Assembly: GCA_034428715.1 (NCBI GenBank)
Contig: DAOUHE010000111.1
Coordinates: 1-45,258 of the forward strand
Origin: Io17-Chloro-G2 sp034428715
GTDB lineage: Bacteria > Chloroflexota > Dehalococcoidia > Lucifugimonadales > UBA3495
Reading direction: 5' to 3'
DNA: 45,258 bases
In this document: one piece after another, positions 23,758-31,913 of the stretch
How positions within the stretch are numbered: the stretch's first letter is position 1
Layout: each line of letters starts with the position of its first letter
Program-made: the position numbers and the translations under genes
The notes under the pieces: generated by a model
Told to the model about the DNA's origin: nothing
What the model saw: the letters and a program-made list of their open reading frames with translations, nothing else
Database searches by the model: none

Positions 23758-25398
23758 CTAAGCGAAGTTCGACCGGCGAGCCTCCAGGTTGGAGTGGATG
23801 TCCAGGAGCACCGTTCGGCCTTCGGCGTTTAGCTGCCGCGCCTTGGCCAACGCCGGGCCGATCTCGTTAGGTTGGGTCACGGTTATGCCCACCGCGCCCA
23901 TACCCTCGGCGATCTTGGCGTAATCGCCGGTCATATGGGTGGTGCCGAAAAGCTCCGACGCTACGGGATAACCGCCGGGGTAGGTGGCCATGCCGCCGTT
24001 GTTCAACACGATCGTGGTTATCGGCGCACCCGCCCGCACCGAAGTCTCGATATCAAGGCCCGACATTCCGAAGGCCCCATCGCCCATGAAATTCAGGCAG
24101 AACTTGTCGGGCGCGGCCAGCTTGGCGCCGATCATCAACGGTATCCCGTAACCTAGGTGGGTGGTCTTTCCCCATCCGATGTAGCTGTGGGGCACCGTTG
24201 CCGTGTAGAAAGGCATGATAGTATCTCGGGGTGCGCCGGCGTCGTGGGTGACGATACTGTTAACTTTGTCCAGGTTGCGCTCCAACTCGCCGATCACCCG
24301 GTAGGTGCCGATGGGCACCTCGTCGGAGGTTAACGCCGGGGTCCATTCGGACATCCACTGCTCCTTGAGCTTGGCTATCTCGCCGGAAACCTGGGTATGT
24401 GCCTTGCGGCCGTTGTCGCCGATTTGGCCCTTGACCTCGTCAATCATGGCTTGCAGCGTCAGCTTGGCGTCGCCGGGCAAGCCAACGTCCGCCGAAAAGT
24501 CCTTGTTGATGTCTTCAATGCTTTCGACATTGTGGATGATCACCTTGCCGTCGGGGATGGGCTGGCCGTAGCCGGTCCTGGTCATGCTGGAACCCACGGC
24601 GAAGAGCACGTCGGACTCCTGGAGCCACGTCCTGGCAGGCAACGAGGTCGCGCTGCTGCCGGCGCCCAGCGCCAAAGGATGGCGGTCGTCGAAAGAGGAT
24701 TTGCCGGGCATTGTGCAATACACCGGTATCTCGGTAAGCTCGGCCAGTTCCCTTAACTCATCGCTAGCCTGGGCGAATAGCACTCCCATGCCAGACCAGA
24801 TCACCGGCTTCTTGGCGTTTAGCAACAGGTTGACGGCTTCTTTCACATCGCCGCCGGCGGGGGATTGGGGCATCCGCTTGGGAGGCTGGTAGTTCATCGC
24901 GGACTCGGGGACCTCTTGGGTGGCAACGTCGGCTGGGATCTCCACTATGACCGGGCCGGGGCGCCCGTTGCGCAAGTTGTGGAAGGCGCGGCGCATGACT
25001 GCGGCGACCTGGGCGGGTTGGCCGATGATCTCACTGGATTTGGAAACCGATTCGTATGTTCGCGACGCCGAGAAATTGGGCCGGACGGCATATTGGGCCA
25101 GGGCCGGTCCGCCGGGAAGATACAGGATTGGGATGTTGTCGCTGAAGGCCTGGGCAATCCCACCCATGGAGTTCTCCGAACCGGGGCCGCCCTGGGTGAT
25201 GGTCACGCCAAACTTCTTGCGGTCGTTCATCCGGCTATAACCGTCTGCCGCCATCAGCGCGCCTCGTTCCTGCCGGAACATAACCGTGCGAATGCCCTCC
25301 TCGGCCACGGCTTCGATGAGGTTGTTGGATGGGAAACAGGACACCCACTCGATGCCTTCGATCTTCAAGATTCGGGCAACCGCCTGCATAACGTTCAT
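23758..25398 (-). CDS. thiamine pyrophosphate-dependent enzyme, acetolactate synthase-like
   Basis: A 546-residue ThDP enzyme with the three-domain acetolactate synthase/benzoylformate decarboxylase layout. Glu44 in FRQERGALMAADGYSR is the conserved glutamate that activates ThDP. ITQGGPGSENSMGGIAQA (67-84) is the domain I signature. The ThDP/Mg motif begins GDGAFG (439-444) and ends with Asn466-Asn467 (LNNGG). Substrate is not evident; true acetolactate synthase is possible given leuCD nearby, but no regulatory subunit (ilvN) or ilvC is present. Start ATG 25398 follows GGAAGGTTAGTGAT. Confidence 0.85.
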   Translation of the reverse strand: MNVMQAVARILKIEGIEWVSCFPSNNLIEAVAEEGIRTVMFRQERGALMAADGYSRMNDRKKFGVTITQGGPGSENSMGGIAQAFSDNIPILYLPGGPALAQYAVRPNFSASRTYESVSKSSEIIGQPAQVAAVMRRAFHNLRNGRPGPVIVEIPADVATQEVPESAMNYQPPKRMPQSPAGGDVKEAVNLLLNAKKPVIWSGMGVLFAQASDELRELAELTEIPVYCTMPGKSSFDDRHPLALGAGSSATSLPARTWLQESDVLFAVGSSMTRTGYGQPIPDGKVIIHNVESIEDINKDFSADVGLPGDAKLTLQAMIDEVKGQIGDNGRKAHTQVSGEIAKLKEQWMSEWTPALTSDEVPIGTYRVIGELERNLDKVNSIVTHDAGAPRDTIMPFYTATVPHSYIGWGKTTHLGYGIPLMIGAKLAAPDKFCLNFMGDGAFGMSGLDIETSVRAGAPITTIVLNNGGMATYPGGYPVASELFGTTHMTGDYAKIAEGMGAVGITVTQPNEIGPALAKARQLNAEGRTVLLDIHSNLEARRSNFA

Positions 25399-25447
25399 AT
25401 CACTAACCTTCCATTGATTTATTTGCGTTGGGGGGACGGGGAATCTC

Positions 25448-25456
25448 TGCTACAAT
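25448..25456 (+). promoter_or_regulatory. likely extended -10 promoter for the kinase gene
   Basis: TGCTACAAT about 93 bp before the kinase start, matching the metH and leuC elements in form. It lies in the divergent gap between the ThDP enzyme and the kinase gene. Confidence 0.45.
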
Positions 25457-25548
25457 CTGGGCCAGATAGCCCTAATCGCACTTGGCCGTGCTGGATGATG
25501 TTAGTTGTTGCCGCATGACCGGTCAACCCTAGGGGATTTAGGTACGCG

Positions 25549-26607
25549 ATGCGCTGTACTGCCTGCGGACACGAAAACAGGGAAGACGCCCTGTTTTGCG
25601 ATCAATGCGGTAGCGAGTTTGCCCACTCGTGCCCTTCTTGCAGCCGGCAGAATGACCCCGGCGCCCGCTTCTGCCGCTTTTGCCGGACCGCGTTGGCGCC
25701 AGACCTCTCCACTGGACCCGCCAAACCAAGCGAGCCCACGCCAGAACCAGAATCAATACAATCGTCCAGCGGCCTGCCGGTCTCCTTTGCCGATGGCCGC
25801 TATCAGGTCAAACGTTTCCTGGGCGAGGGTGGCAAAAAGAAGGTCTACCTGGCCCAAGACACCCTCTTGGACCGGGAGGTGGCCTTTCCCCTGATCAAGG
25901 CCGAGGGCCTGGACGATACCTCCCGCGAGCGTATACAACGGGAAGCCCAGGCTATGGGCCGATTGGGCTCCCACCCCCATATCGTCACTGTTTTCGATCT
26001 CGGCCAAGAGCGGGACCAGCCGTACATGGTCACCGAGTTGATGGGCGGCGGCGACGTGGAAGGTTTGATAGAGGATGCCGAGGGCCACCGTCTTCCCCTG
26101 GCACAGGCGGTCAGCATCGCCGCTGAGACCTGCCGGGGTCTGGAGTTTGCCCACAGCCGGGGCATCGTCCACCGCGATTTGAAACCGGGAAACGTTTGGA
26201 TCACCGCCGATGGCATCGCCAAGATCGGCGATTTCGGGTTGGCGGTGGCCCTGGACCGTTCCCGTCTGACCAAAGAGGGAATGATGGTGGGCACCGTGTC
26301 CTACATGCCGCCGGAGCAGGCCATGGGCGGCTAGGTCACCCCCCAATCGGACCTTTACTCCCTAGGCGCCATGCTCTACGAGATGGTGACGGGAAGGCCG
26401 CCTTTCCTTGGCGATGATTCCGTTGCCATCATAGGGCAGCACATCAACACGCCGCCGGTGGCCCCAATTTGGCACAAGGCCGATTGTCCGCGGCCCTTGG
26501 AGGCGTTGATCATGCGCCTTCTAAACAAAGATCAGTCGCAAAGGCCCGAGTCGGCGTCGGATGTACTGGCTGCCCTGGAGGCAGTAGATTTGGGCGTCAC
26601 CCGGTAG
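25549..26607 (+). pseudogene. zinc-ribbon serine/threonine protein kinase, 5-prime part of a kinase-ATPase fusion, with in-frame amber
   Basis: From ATG 25549 the protein starts with a double zinc ribbon (CTAC, CDQC, CPSC, CRFC between residues 3 and 45), a Pro-rich linker, then a Hanks-type kinase: G-loop LGEGGKKKVYLAQ (91-103), Lys117, HRDLKPGN (208-215), DFG (228-230), PPE (254-256). A TAG at 26332-26334 interrupts it, but the same frame continues with VTPQSDLYSLGAMLYEMVTG and the rest of the C-lobe to TAG 26605-26607. That last stop is supplied by a palindrome inserted at 26591-26644. Such kinases are usually fused to the AAA-type ATPase that follows here, so the original gene was probably one protein of about 1,300 residues. 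Confidence 0.8.
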
Positions 26608-26644
26608 GGGCCCGGCATGCCGGGCCCCTACCGGGTGACGCCCA
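26591..26644. repeat. 54-bp perfect palindrome splitting the kinase-ATPase gene (family E core)
   Basis: The sequence TGGGCGTCACCCGGTAGGGG CCCGGCA is followed directly by its exact reverse complement, giving 27-nt arms with no spacer. The inner 28 bp (26604-26631) start with GTAGGGGC and end with GCCCCTAC, like the element at 34542-34570. The palindrome supplies the stop codon of the kinase frame, and the downstream ATPase reads in a frame shifted by two. Removing 50 bp of it would bring kinase and ATPase back into one frame. Confidence 0.9.
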
Positions 26645-26675
26645 CGCCCTCGATAGCCTGGCCGGAGGGATACTC

Positions 26676-29477
26676 GTGGGCCGGCAGCGGGAGATGGGCG
26701 AGCTTAAAGGGTGTCTGGAAGACGCTTTGTCTGGACAGGGCCGGCTGGTGACCCTGGTTGGAGAGCCCGGCATCGGCAAGACTCGCACAGCCCAGGAACT
26801 GGCCACCTATGCCGGATTGCGTCAAGCTCAGGTGCTGTGGGGCCGCTGCTATGAAGGCGAGGGTGTGCCTCCCTATTGGCCCTGGATCCAGGCCATCCGC
26901 TCCTATGTCCAAGACCTGGACTCGACCGAATTACAGTCCGAGATGGGGGCCGGCGCGGCCGACATCGCGGAGATCGTCTCCGACGTGCGGGAGAAGCTGC
27001 CCGGCCTGAAACCGCCTCCCGCGCTGGAGCCGGAGCAGGCCCGGTTCCGATTGTTTGATTCCATCACCACTTTTTTGAAAACCGCCGGACGCCGCCGGCC
27101 TCTGGTATTGGTGTTGGACGATCTTCACTGGGCCGACCATCCTTCGTTGCATCTACTGGAGTTCGTGGCGCGGGAGCTTTCCAACGCCCGAGTTCTGATA
27201 ATCGGCACCTATAGGGACATGGAGGTCTCCCGGCGGCATCCCCTCTCTCAGACCCTTGGAGAACTGACCCGGGAACGGTTATTCCAACGTGTGCTATTGC
27301 GGGGTCTTGACCAGGAAGACGTTGGCCGGTTCGTGGAGTTGGTATCCGGGGCCGCGCCGCCGGAGGGGATGGTGGCCGCGGTCCACCGGCAGACCGAGGG
27401 AAACCCGCTGTTCATGACCGAGGTGGTGCGGTTGCTGGTAGAAGAGGGGTCCGTGGGCGCGGGCCAAACCGGGTCGTTGTCCGATGCCGTCAGTTGGCAG
27501 GTAAGGATCCCCGAAGGGGTGCGCGACGTCATTGGGCGCCGCCTGGACCGGTTGTCTCAACGGTGCAATGACACCCTGACCATCGCCTCGATCATCGGGC
27601 GGGAGTTCACCTTAGCGCAGTTGAAGCCGTTGCTAAATGATTCGGCAGTGGACCCGGAACATGCTATGACCGAAGACCGGCTCTTGGAAGTGGTGGAAGA
27701 GGCGCTGGCCTCCCGGGTGATCGAGGAACTCCCCAGTTCGGTGGGACGCTTCCAGTTCACCCACGCGCTGATCCAGGAAACCCTGGCCGAAGAACTATCG
27801 GCGACGCGCCGGGTACGGCTGCACGCCCGCATCGCCCAGGCGTTGGAGGGGCTTTATGGTCCCGAGGCCGATAATCACGCCGCCGAGTTGGCCCACCACT
27901 TCCACGAAGCTCAAACGGTCCTGGGAACGGAAAGCCTTGTCCATTACTCCTTGTTGGCCGGAGAGCGGGCCCTGGCCGCCTACGCCTATGAGGACGCTCT
28001 AGGCCACTTTCAGCGGGGGCTGGTGGCCAAGGAAGATACGCCAACCGGCGCCGAAACGGGACAACTGCTCTACGGGTTGGGCCGCGTTCAGGTGGCCACA
28101 TTGCCCCCTTACGAGCTGCGAAACGCCGTTGAAACCCTGGAAAGGGCCTTCCGTTGCCTCCTGGACGCCGGGGAGGTGGAGAGCGCGGTAGCCGTAGCTG
28201 AAGTCCCACTGCCGCTCACCGCCGGCTACATAACCGGAATGGGCCAGTTGATCTATGAGGCCCTGGGCCTGGTCGAGGCCGATTCCCTGCACGCAGCCCG
28301 CCTGCAGGCCAGCTACGCCCGGGCTGCCGGCCTGGAAGAAGGCGACTACCAAGCCGCCCGCGAAGCGTTGGACCGGGCTTTGGAGATAGCCCAGCGAGAG
28401 GGCGACGAAGGCTTGGAGCTTCGGATAAGGTCTTTCGCCTGTGACGTGGAAGCGTACCATTGCCAGTCAGAGAAGTGCTATGACCTGTGCATGAGCGGGT
28501 TGCTGCTGACCGGGAAAGTGGACGACTCCAGGTCGGAGTTGCTGGTCAACTTTTGGGCCGCCGCCTGGCTAACAATTTGGGGCCGCCCAGAAGGGGCGCC
28601 GCAACGCATCTCGGCGGCGCTGTCGGCCGCCCAGCGGTTGCGCCATAACTTCTACCTGTCAAGGGTGTTGTATATTGAACTGGCCCTAGCTCACCTCACC
28701 GGCGATTGGGACAAAGGTAGAGACGCCAGCGACCAGGGTCTGGCAGTATCGCCCCATGAGTTCCGTCTTATTTTGGGGCGGTGTTTGCTGGAGTTGGAGC
28801 TGGGCAATTTTGAAGAAGGGCGGGAATACCTGGACAGAATTCAAGAGGAGCTCCGCTACGTCGCGCCGGGTCCGACCTACGCCCACGCGATGGTAGCGGC
28901 CTTGGCGCCGCTCTTTAACCGCATTTCCGGAACGGACGCTGGGTTAGATGCAGCCACTGAGGCCGAACAAATGGTGCTAACGTCCCTGTCACGAACTCCT
29001 TTCCTCGACCTATGGACCAGGGTTGGGCCGTCGCTGAAGGCAGTGCAACAGGGCGACTCCTCTTTGGCCAAAGAGCAATACGAAGCTTTGGCCGGCGCAC
29101 CGGGCAAAGAGCTGGTGATATTGGCGGGCATAAACTGTCACCGGCTGCTGGGTCTCCTGGCCCAGACCATCGGCGATCCAGACAAGGCCACGGAGCACTT
29201 CGAAGACTCTTTGGCCTACTGCCGGAACGCAGGCTACCGCCCCGAGCTGGCATGGACCTGCTGCGACTATGCCGACTTGTTGCTTCAGGGTTCCCAGTCC
29301 GTTCGCCCTGAGCTTGTCGAAGGGCCTGGTGGTTCGACAAGCTCAGGGCGAACGGGTGGGGAAGACAGGGCCATGGCCATGGCCCTGCTGGACAAATCGC
29401 TGGCTCTTTCCAGTGAGTCGGGCATGCGGCCCTTGATGGAGCGGGTCCTCTCCCGGCGGCAGATTCTTGGCGCATAG
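26676..29477 (+). CDS. AAA-type ATPase with C-terminal helical repeats, 3-prime part of the kinase fusion
   Basis: A 933-residue protein if started at GTG 26676, which has GGAGGG 6 bp upstream; homologous-looking sequence (DAHALDSLAGG) begins earlier, at about 26637. It opens LVGRQREMGELKGCLEDALS, then Walker A GEPGIGKT, a conserved WGRCYEGEGVPPYWPW, and Walker B LVLVLDDLHWAD. This is the AAA_16/STAND-like module typical of large signalling regulators. The remainder is alpha-helical TPR-like sequence. Near the C-terminus a family B palindrome is read in frame (VRPELVEG ... STSSGRTGG). Normally the kinase phosphorylates or gates the ATPase module; here it may be made separately or not at all. 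Confidence 0.8.
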   Translation: MGRQREMGELKGCLEDALSGQGRLVTLVGEPGIGKTRTAQELATYAGLRQAQVLWGRCYEGEGVPPYWPWIQAIRSYVQDLDSTELQSEMGAGAADIAEIVSDVREKLPGLKPPPALEPEQARFRLFDSITTFLKTAGRRRPLVLVLDDLHWADHPSLHLLEFVARELSNARVLIIGTYRDMEVSRRHPLSQTLGELTRERLFQRVLLRGLDQEDVGRFVELVSGAAPPEGMVAAVHRQTEGNPLFMTEVVRLLVEEGSVGAGQTGSLSDAVSWQVRIPEGVRDVIGRRLDRLSQRCNDTLTIASIIGREFTLAQLKPLLNDSAVDPEHAMTEDRLLEVVEEALASRVIEELPSSVGRFQFTHALIQETLAEELSATRRVRLHARIAQALEGLYGPEADNHAAELAHHFHEAQTVLGTESLVHYSLLAGERALAAYAYEDALGHFQRGLVAKEDTPTGAETGQLLYGLGRVQVATLPPYELRNAVETLERAFRCLLDAGEVESAVAVAEVPLPLTAGYITGMGQLIYEALGLVEADSLHAARLQASYARAAGLEEGDYQAAREALDRALEIAQREGDEGLELRIRSFACDVEAYHCQSEKCYDLCMSGLLLTGKVDDSRSELLVNFWAAAWLTIWGRPEGAPQRISAALSAAQRLRHNFYLSRVLYIELALAHLTGDWDKGRDASDQGLAVSPHEFRLILGRCLLELELGNFEEGREYLDRIQEELRYVAPGPTYAHAMVAALAPLFNRISGTDAGLDAATEAEQMVLTSLSRTPFLDLWTRVGPSLKAVQQGDSSLAKEQYEALAGAPGKELVILAGINCHRLLGLLAQTIGDPDKATEHFEDSLAYCRNAGYRPELAWTCCDYADLLLQGSQSVRPELVEGPGGSTSSGRTGGEDRAMAMALLDKSLALSSESGMRPLMERVLSRRQILGA
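29300..29356. repeat. family B perfect palindrome inserted in frame in the ATPase gene
   Basis: CCGTTCGCCCTGAGCTTGTC GAA (29300-29322) and its exact complement (29334-29356) form 23-bp arms around an 11-nt loop. It is translated in frame as VRPELVEGPGG then STSSGRTG. The same core, TTCG(T/C)CCTGAGCTTGTCGA, is present on both sides of the GIY-YIG gene between leuC and leuD. Confidence 0.9.
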
Positions 29478-29616
29478 TCCGACAATCCTGTTCTGAGCTG
29501 GTGTCGAGCAAGTCCCCGGGTCCATCCAGGCACCGTTAAAAGGCAGGGGAGTTTACCCTAGAATCCCGAGCGCGCGTACCCAAAAGACTCTTCGGTACAA
29601 CTTGAAGGAGGTTGAT

Positions 29617-30420
29617 ATGCCACTAGATGGAAAGAGTGCGCTGATAACCGGTAGTTCCCTTGGCATCGGCCGGGGGATCGCGTTGAAGCTGGCGGAGCGT
29701 GGTGTCAAAGTCTGAGTCCATTATTATCAGAACGAAGATGCGGCCAACGATACCCTTTCATAGGTGAAGGAAAGAGGTTCCGACGGATTTATCGTTCAGG
29801 CCGACGTCTCCCTCCCCGATGAGATCAGACGCATGTTTCAGCAGGTGGAGACCCAGTTCGGCTCGCTGGATATTTTCGTGAGCAACGCCCGGCCTGAGCT
29901 GCCCACCTTTTACCAACCGCCCATGGACATCTCCCTGGAACAATGGGACATGGCTATTGACTCCCAAGCCAAGGCGTTCCTGGTGGGGGTCCGGGAGTCG
30001 GCCCGCCTCATGCCCGACGGCGGCAGGATCGTAGCGATCTCCTACTCTCCCAGCGGCCGCACCGGTAGCTGGCAACCCTGGGTGGGCATGAGGGCGGCCA
30101 AGGCCGCGATGGATTCGTTGTCCCGCTATTTCGCGGTTGCCCTGGGAAAGCGAGGCATCACAGTCAACGTCATAAGCCCCGGAGCTACCGAAGATACCGT
30201 ATTAAGCGGTCTCCCAGACCCGGTGTTCCAAGCCATCAAAGACTGGCACGAGGGCGGATGGACGCCAATGGGACGGATGGGCACCCCGGCGGACATCGGA
30301 AATGCCGTGGCGCTGGTCTGCATGGACGAAGCCGGCTTTATCATGGGCCAGACCATCCACGTGGACGGTGGCGGGTCCATCATGGATACTGGTTTCCCGC
30401 AGGCGATCCAGGAATTTTAG
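29617..30420 (+). pseudogene. short-chain dehydrogenase/reductase with two in-frame stops
   Basis: ATG 29617 follows GAAGGAGGTTGAT, a strong site. The frame reads MPLDGKSALITGSSLGIGRG (cofactor motif TGxxxGIG), then TGA at 29713-29715 and TAG at 29761-29763, then 218 more codons in the same frame with VQADVSLPDEIRRMF, VSNARPEL (NAG-like), ITVNVISPGATEDT and a typical SDR end. Full length would be about 267 residues, normal for the family. The catalytic Y-x-x-x-K is M-R-A-A-K (Tyr to Met), so even the restored protein may not be a standard reductase. Lies 140 bp after the ATPase gene. Confidence 0.75.
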
Positions 30421-30477
30421 CGATACGCATCTGTTCTAAGCACCGCGGATTCCCGCTGCGGATATAAGGAGGCTAAC

Positions 30478-31497
30478 ATGCCCTACTACGCTTACGTATC
30501 CCTGCAAGACGACGACAAGATTCTGGTGTTCTCAATGGATGCCGGAACGGGCAAGCTGACCCAGAAGGCCGCCGTGGCGGTATCCGGCGGACCGGCGGCC
30601 CTGGCCATAAGCCCGGACCGGAATTTCCTTTACGTAGGCCGCCGCGGGGCGTTGGACATCGCCAGCTTTCGCATAGACCAGGCCAACGGCGGCATCACTC
30701 AGATTGGCTCGGCGCCACTTCAGGGCGAGCCGGTGGCGATGGCCACCGACCGGAAAGGCGAGTTTATCCTTTCAGCCTACTACTATCAGCGGACGGCCGC
30801 GGTACACCGCATCGAAAACGGCGCCGCCGTTAACCCAGCCGTCGAATGGCTGATGACCGCATCCGGCGCCCATTCGATTCAGACCGACCCGTCCAATAGA
30901 TTTGCCTTCGTGCCCCACATTGCAAACCGGGGGCCTAACCAGATCTACCAATTCAAATTCGACGAGAATACCGGCCATCTCACGCCCAACGCACCTGCCC
31001 AGTTGGGGCCCACCGAGTATCTGGGGCCCCGGCATTTTTGCTTCCACCCGTCCCTGGACGCCGTCTACTTTTCCGACGAGCAGGGTTGCAGCGTGACCGC
31101 CTACCGCCTGGACACCGGTGCCGGAACGCTGACGGCATTTCAAACCATTTCCACCCTGCCCCTGGGTTACGCCGAGGACAACTCTTGTTCTCAAATACAG
31201 ATAACCTCCGACGGCAGGTTTTTGTACGCCCCCAACCGCGGCCACAACAGCATCGCCGGCTTTACGGTGGACCCTTCCAGCGGAACGCTGTCGGCCATCG
31301 GCCACGTAGCCACCCAGGCCGTGCCCCGGGCCTTTAGCCTGGACCCCCAGGGCAAGTTCCTCTACGCCGCTGGCCTGGAGACCGGGAACCTGACCTCTTA
31401 CGTGATAAACCAGGCCACGGGTGTTCTGACGCCATCGGAGGTCTACCCTGTGGGGAACCGGCCCATGTGGGTGCTGATCACTGAATTCGGCGGTTAA
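30478..31497 (+). CDS. lactonase family seven-bladed beta-propeller protein
   Basis: A 339-residue protein of the 6-phosphogluconolactonase-like beta-propeller family (PF10282). It has repeated blade units of the type ISPDRNFLYVG (49-59), TSDGRFLYAPNRGHNSIAGF and LDPQGKFLYAAGLETGNL. No signal peptide is visible. Propellers of this type hydrolyse sugar or other lactones, but many bacterial members have unknown substrates. It follows the broken SDR by 57 bp on the same strand with its own AAGGAGGC ribosome site, so the two may once have formed a small catabolic operon. Confidence 0.85.
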   Translation: MPYYAYVSLQDDDKILVFSMDAGTGKLTQKAAVAVSGGPAALAISPDRNFLYVGRRGALDIASFRIDQANGGITQIGSAPLQGEPVAMATDRKGEFILSAYYYQRTAAVHRIENGAAVNPAVEWLMTASGAHSIQTDPSNRFAFVPHIANRGPNQIYQFKFDENTGHLTPNAPAQLGPTEYLGPRHFCFHPSLDAVYFSDEQGCSVTAYRLDTGAGTLTAFQTISTLPLGYAEDNSCSQIQITSDGRFLYAPNRGHNSIAGFTVDPSSGTLSAIGHVATQAVPRAFSLDPQGKFLYAAGLETGNLTSYVINQATGVLTPSEVYPVGNRPMWVLITEFGG

Positions 31498-31576
31498 CGC
31501 ATTCATGGGTAGACTTTCACCAATTACTGACGGGTGCGTTGACTGCTAAAAATCCCGGGCAACCAGGTGAGGGTGG

Positions 31577-31667
31577 AAATCCCCCTTCATCCCCTTTGAA
31601 AAGGGGGGAACTCGGCTTCACCTGCGCAATGTGGGTAACATAGCCCCCCTTTCGCAAAAGGGGGGTT
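31577..31667. repeat. two family A hairpins in tandem
   Basis: AAATCCCCCTTCATCCCCTT then TGAAAAGGGGGG (31577-31608), and TAGCCCCCCTTTCGCAAAAG then GGGGGTTT (31641-31668). They lie just downstream of the propeller gene in a 416-bp gap that holds no gene. Confidence 0.75.
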
Positions 31668-31810
31668 TGCCTCAAAAGCACCCACAAAATGTCACCCCGA
31701 GAGCAACGAGGGGTCTAAAATCATGAGCTTAGGCTCCCCAACTGGGGCGCAACATCCACGAATTCAGATTCTTCGATCGTTGTGCTCCTCAGAATGACAG
31801 TTTTGAGGCA
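31668..31810. repeat. MITE-like composite element with 10-bp terminal inverted repeats
   Basis: TGCCTCAAAA (31668-31677) and TTTTGAGGCA (31801-31810) are perfect inverted repeats around 123 bp. Inside is an interspersed repeat starting ATGTCACCCCGAGAGCAACG and ending CCTCAGAATGACAG. The right side continues with GGCGGGTTGGGGGGATTTAG, the tail of a family A element whose left side precedes 31668, so this element seems to have inserted into a family A copy. Confidence 0.55.
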
Positions 31811-31913
31811 AGGCCCAAAGGCGGGTTGGGGGGATTTAGCCCCGCCTGGTTTGCCCATGAACAGGTCCGGCAGCCGATGCAAGGCTTAATAATTCCACCT
31901 ACGGAGGCGCCAG

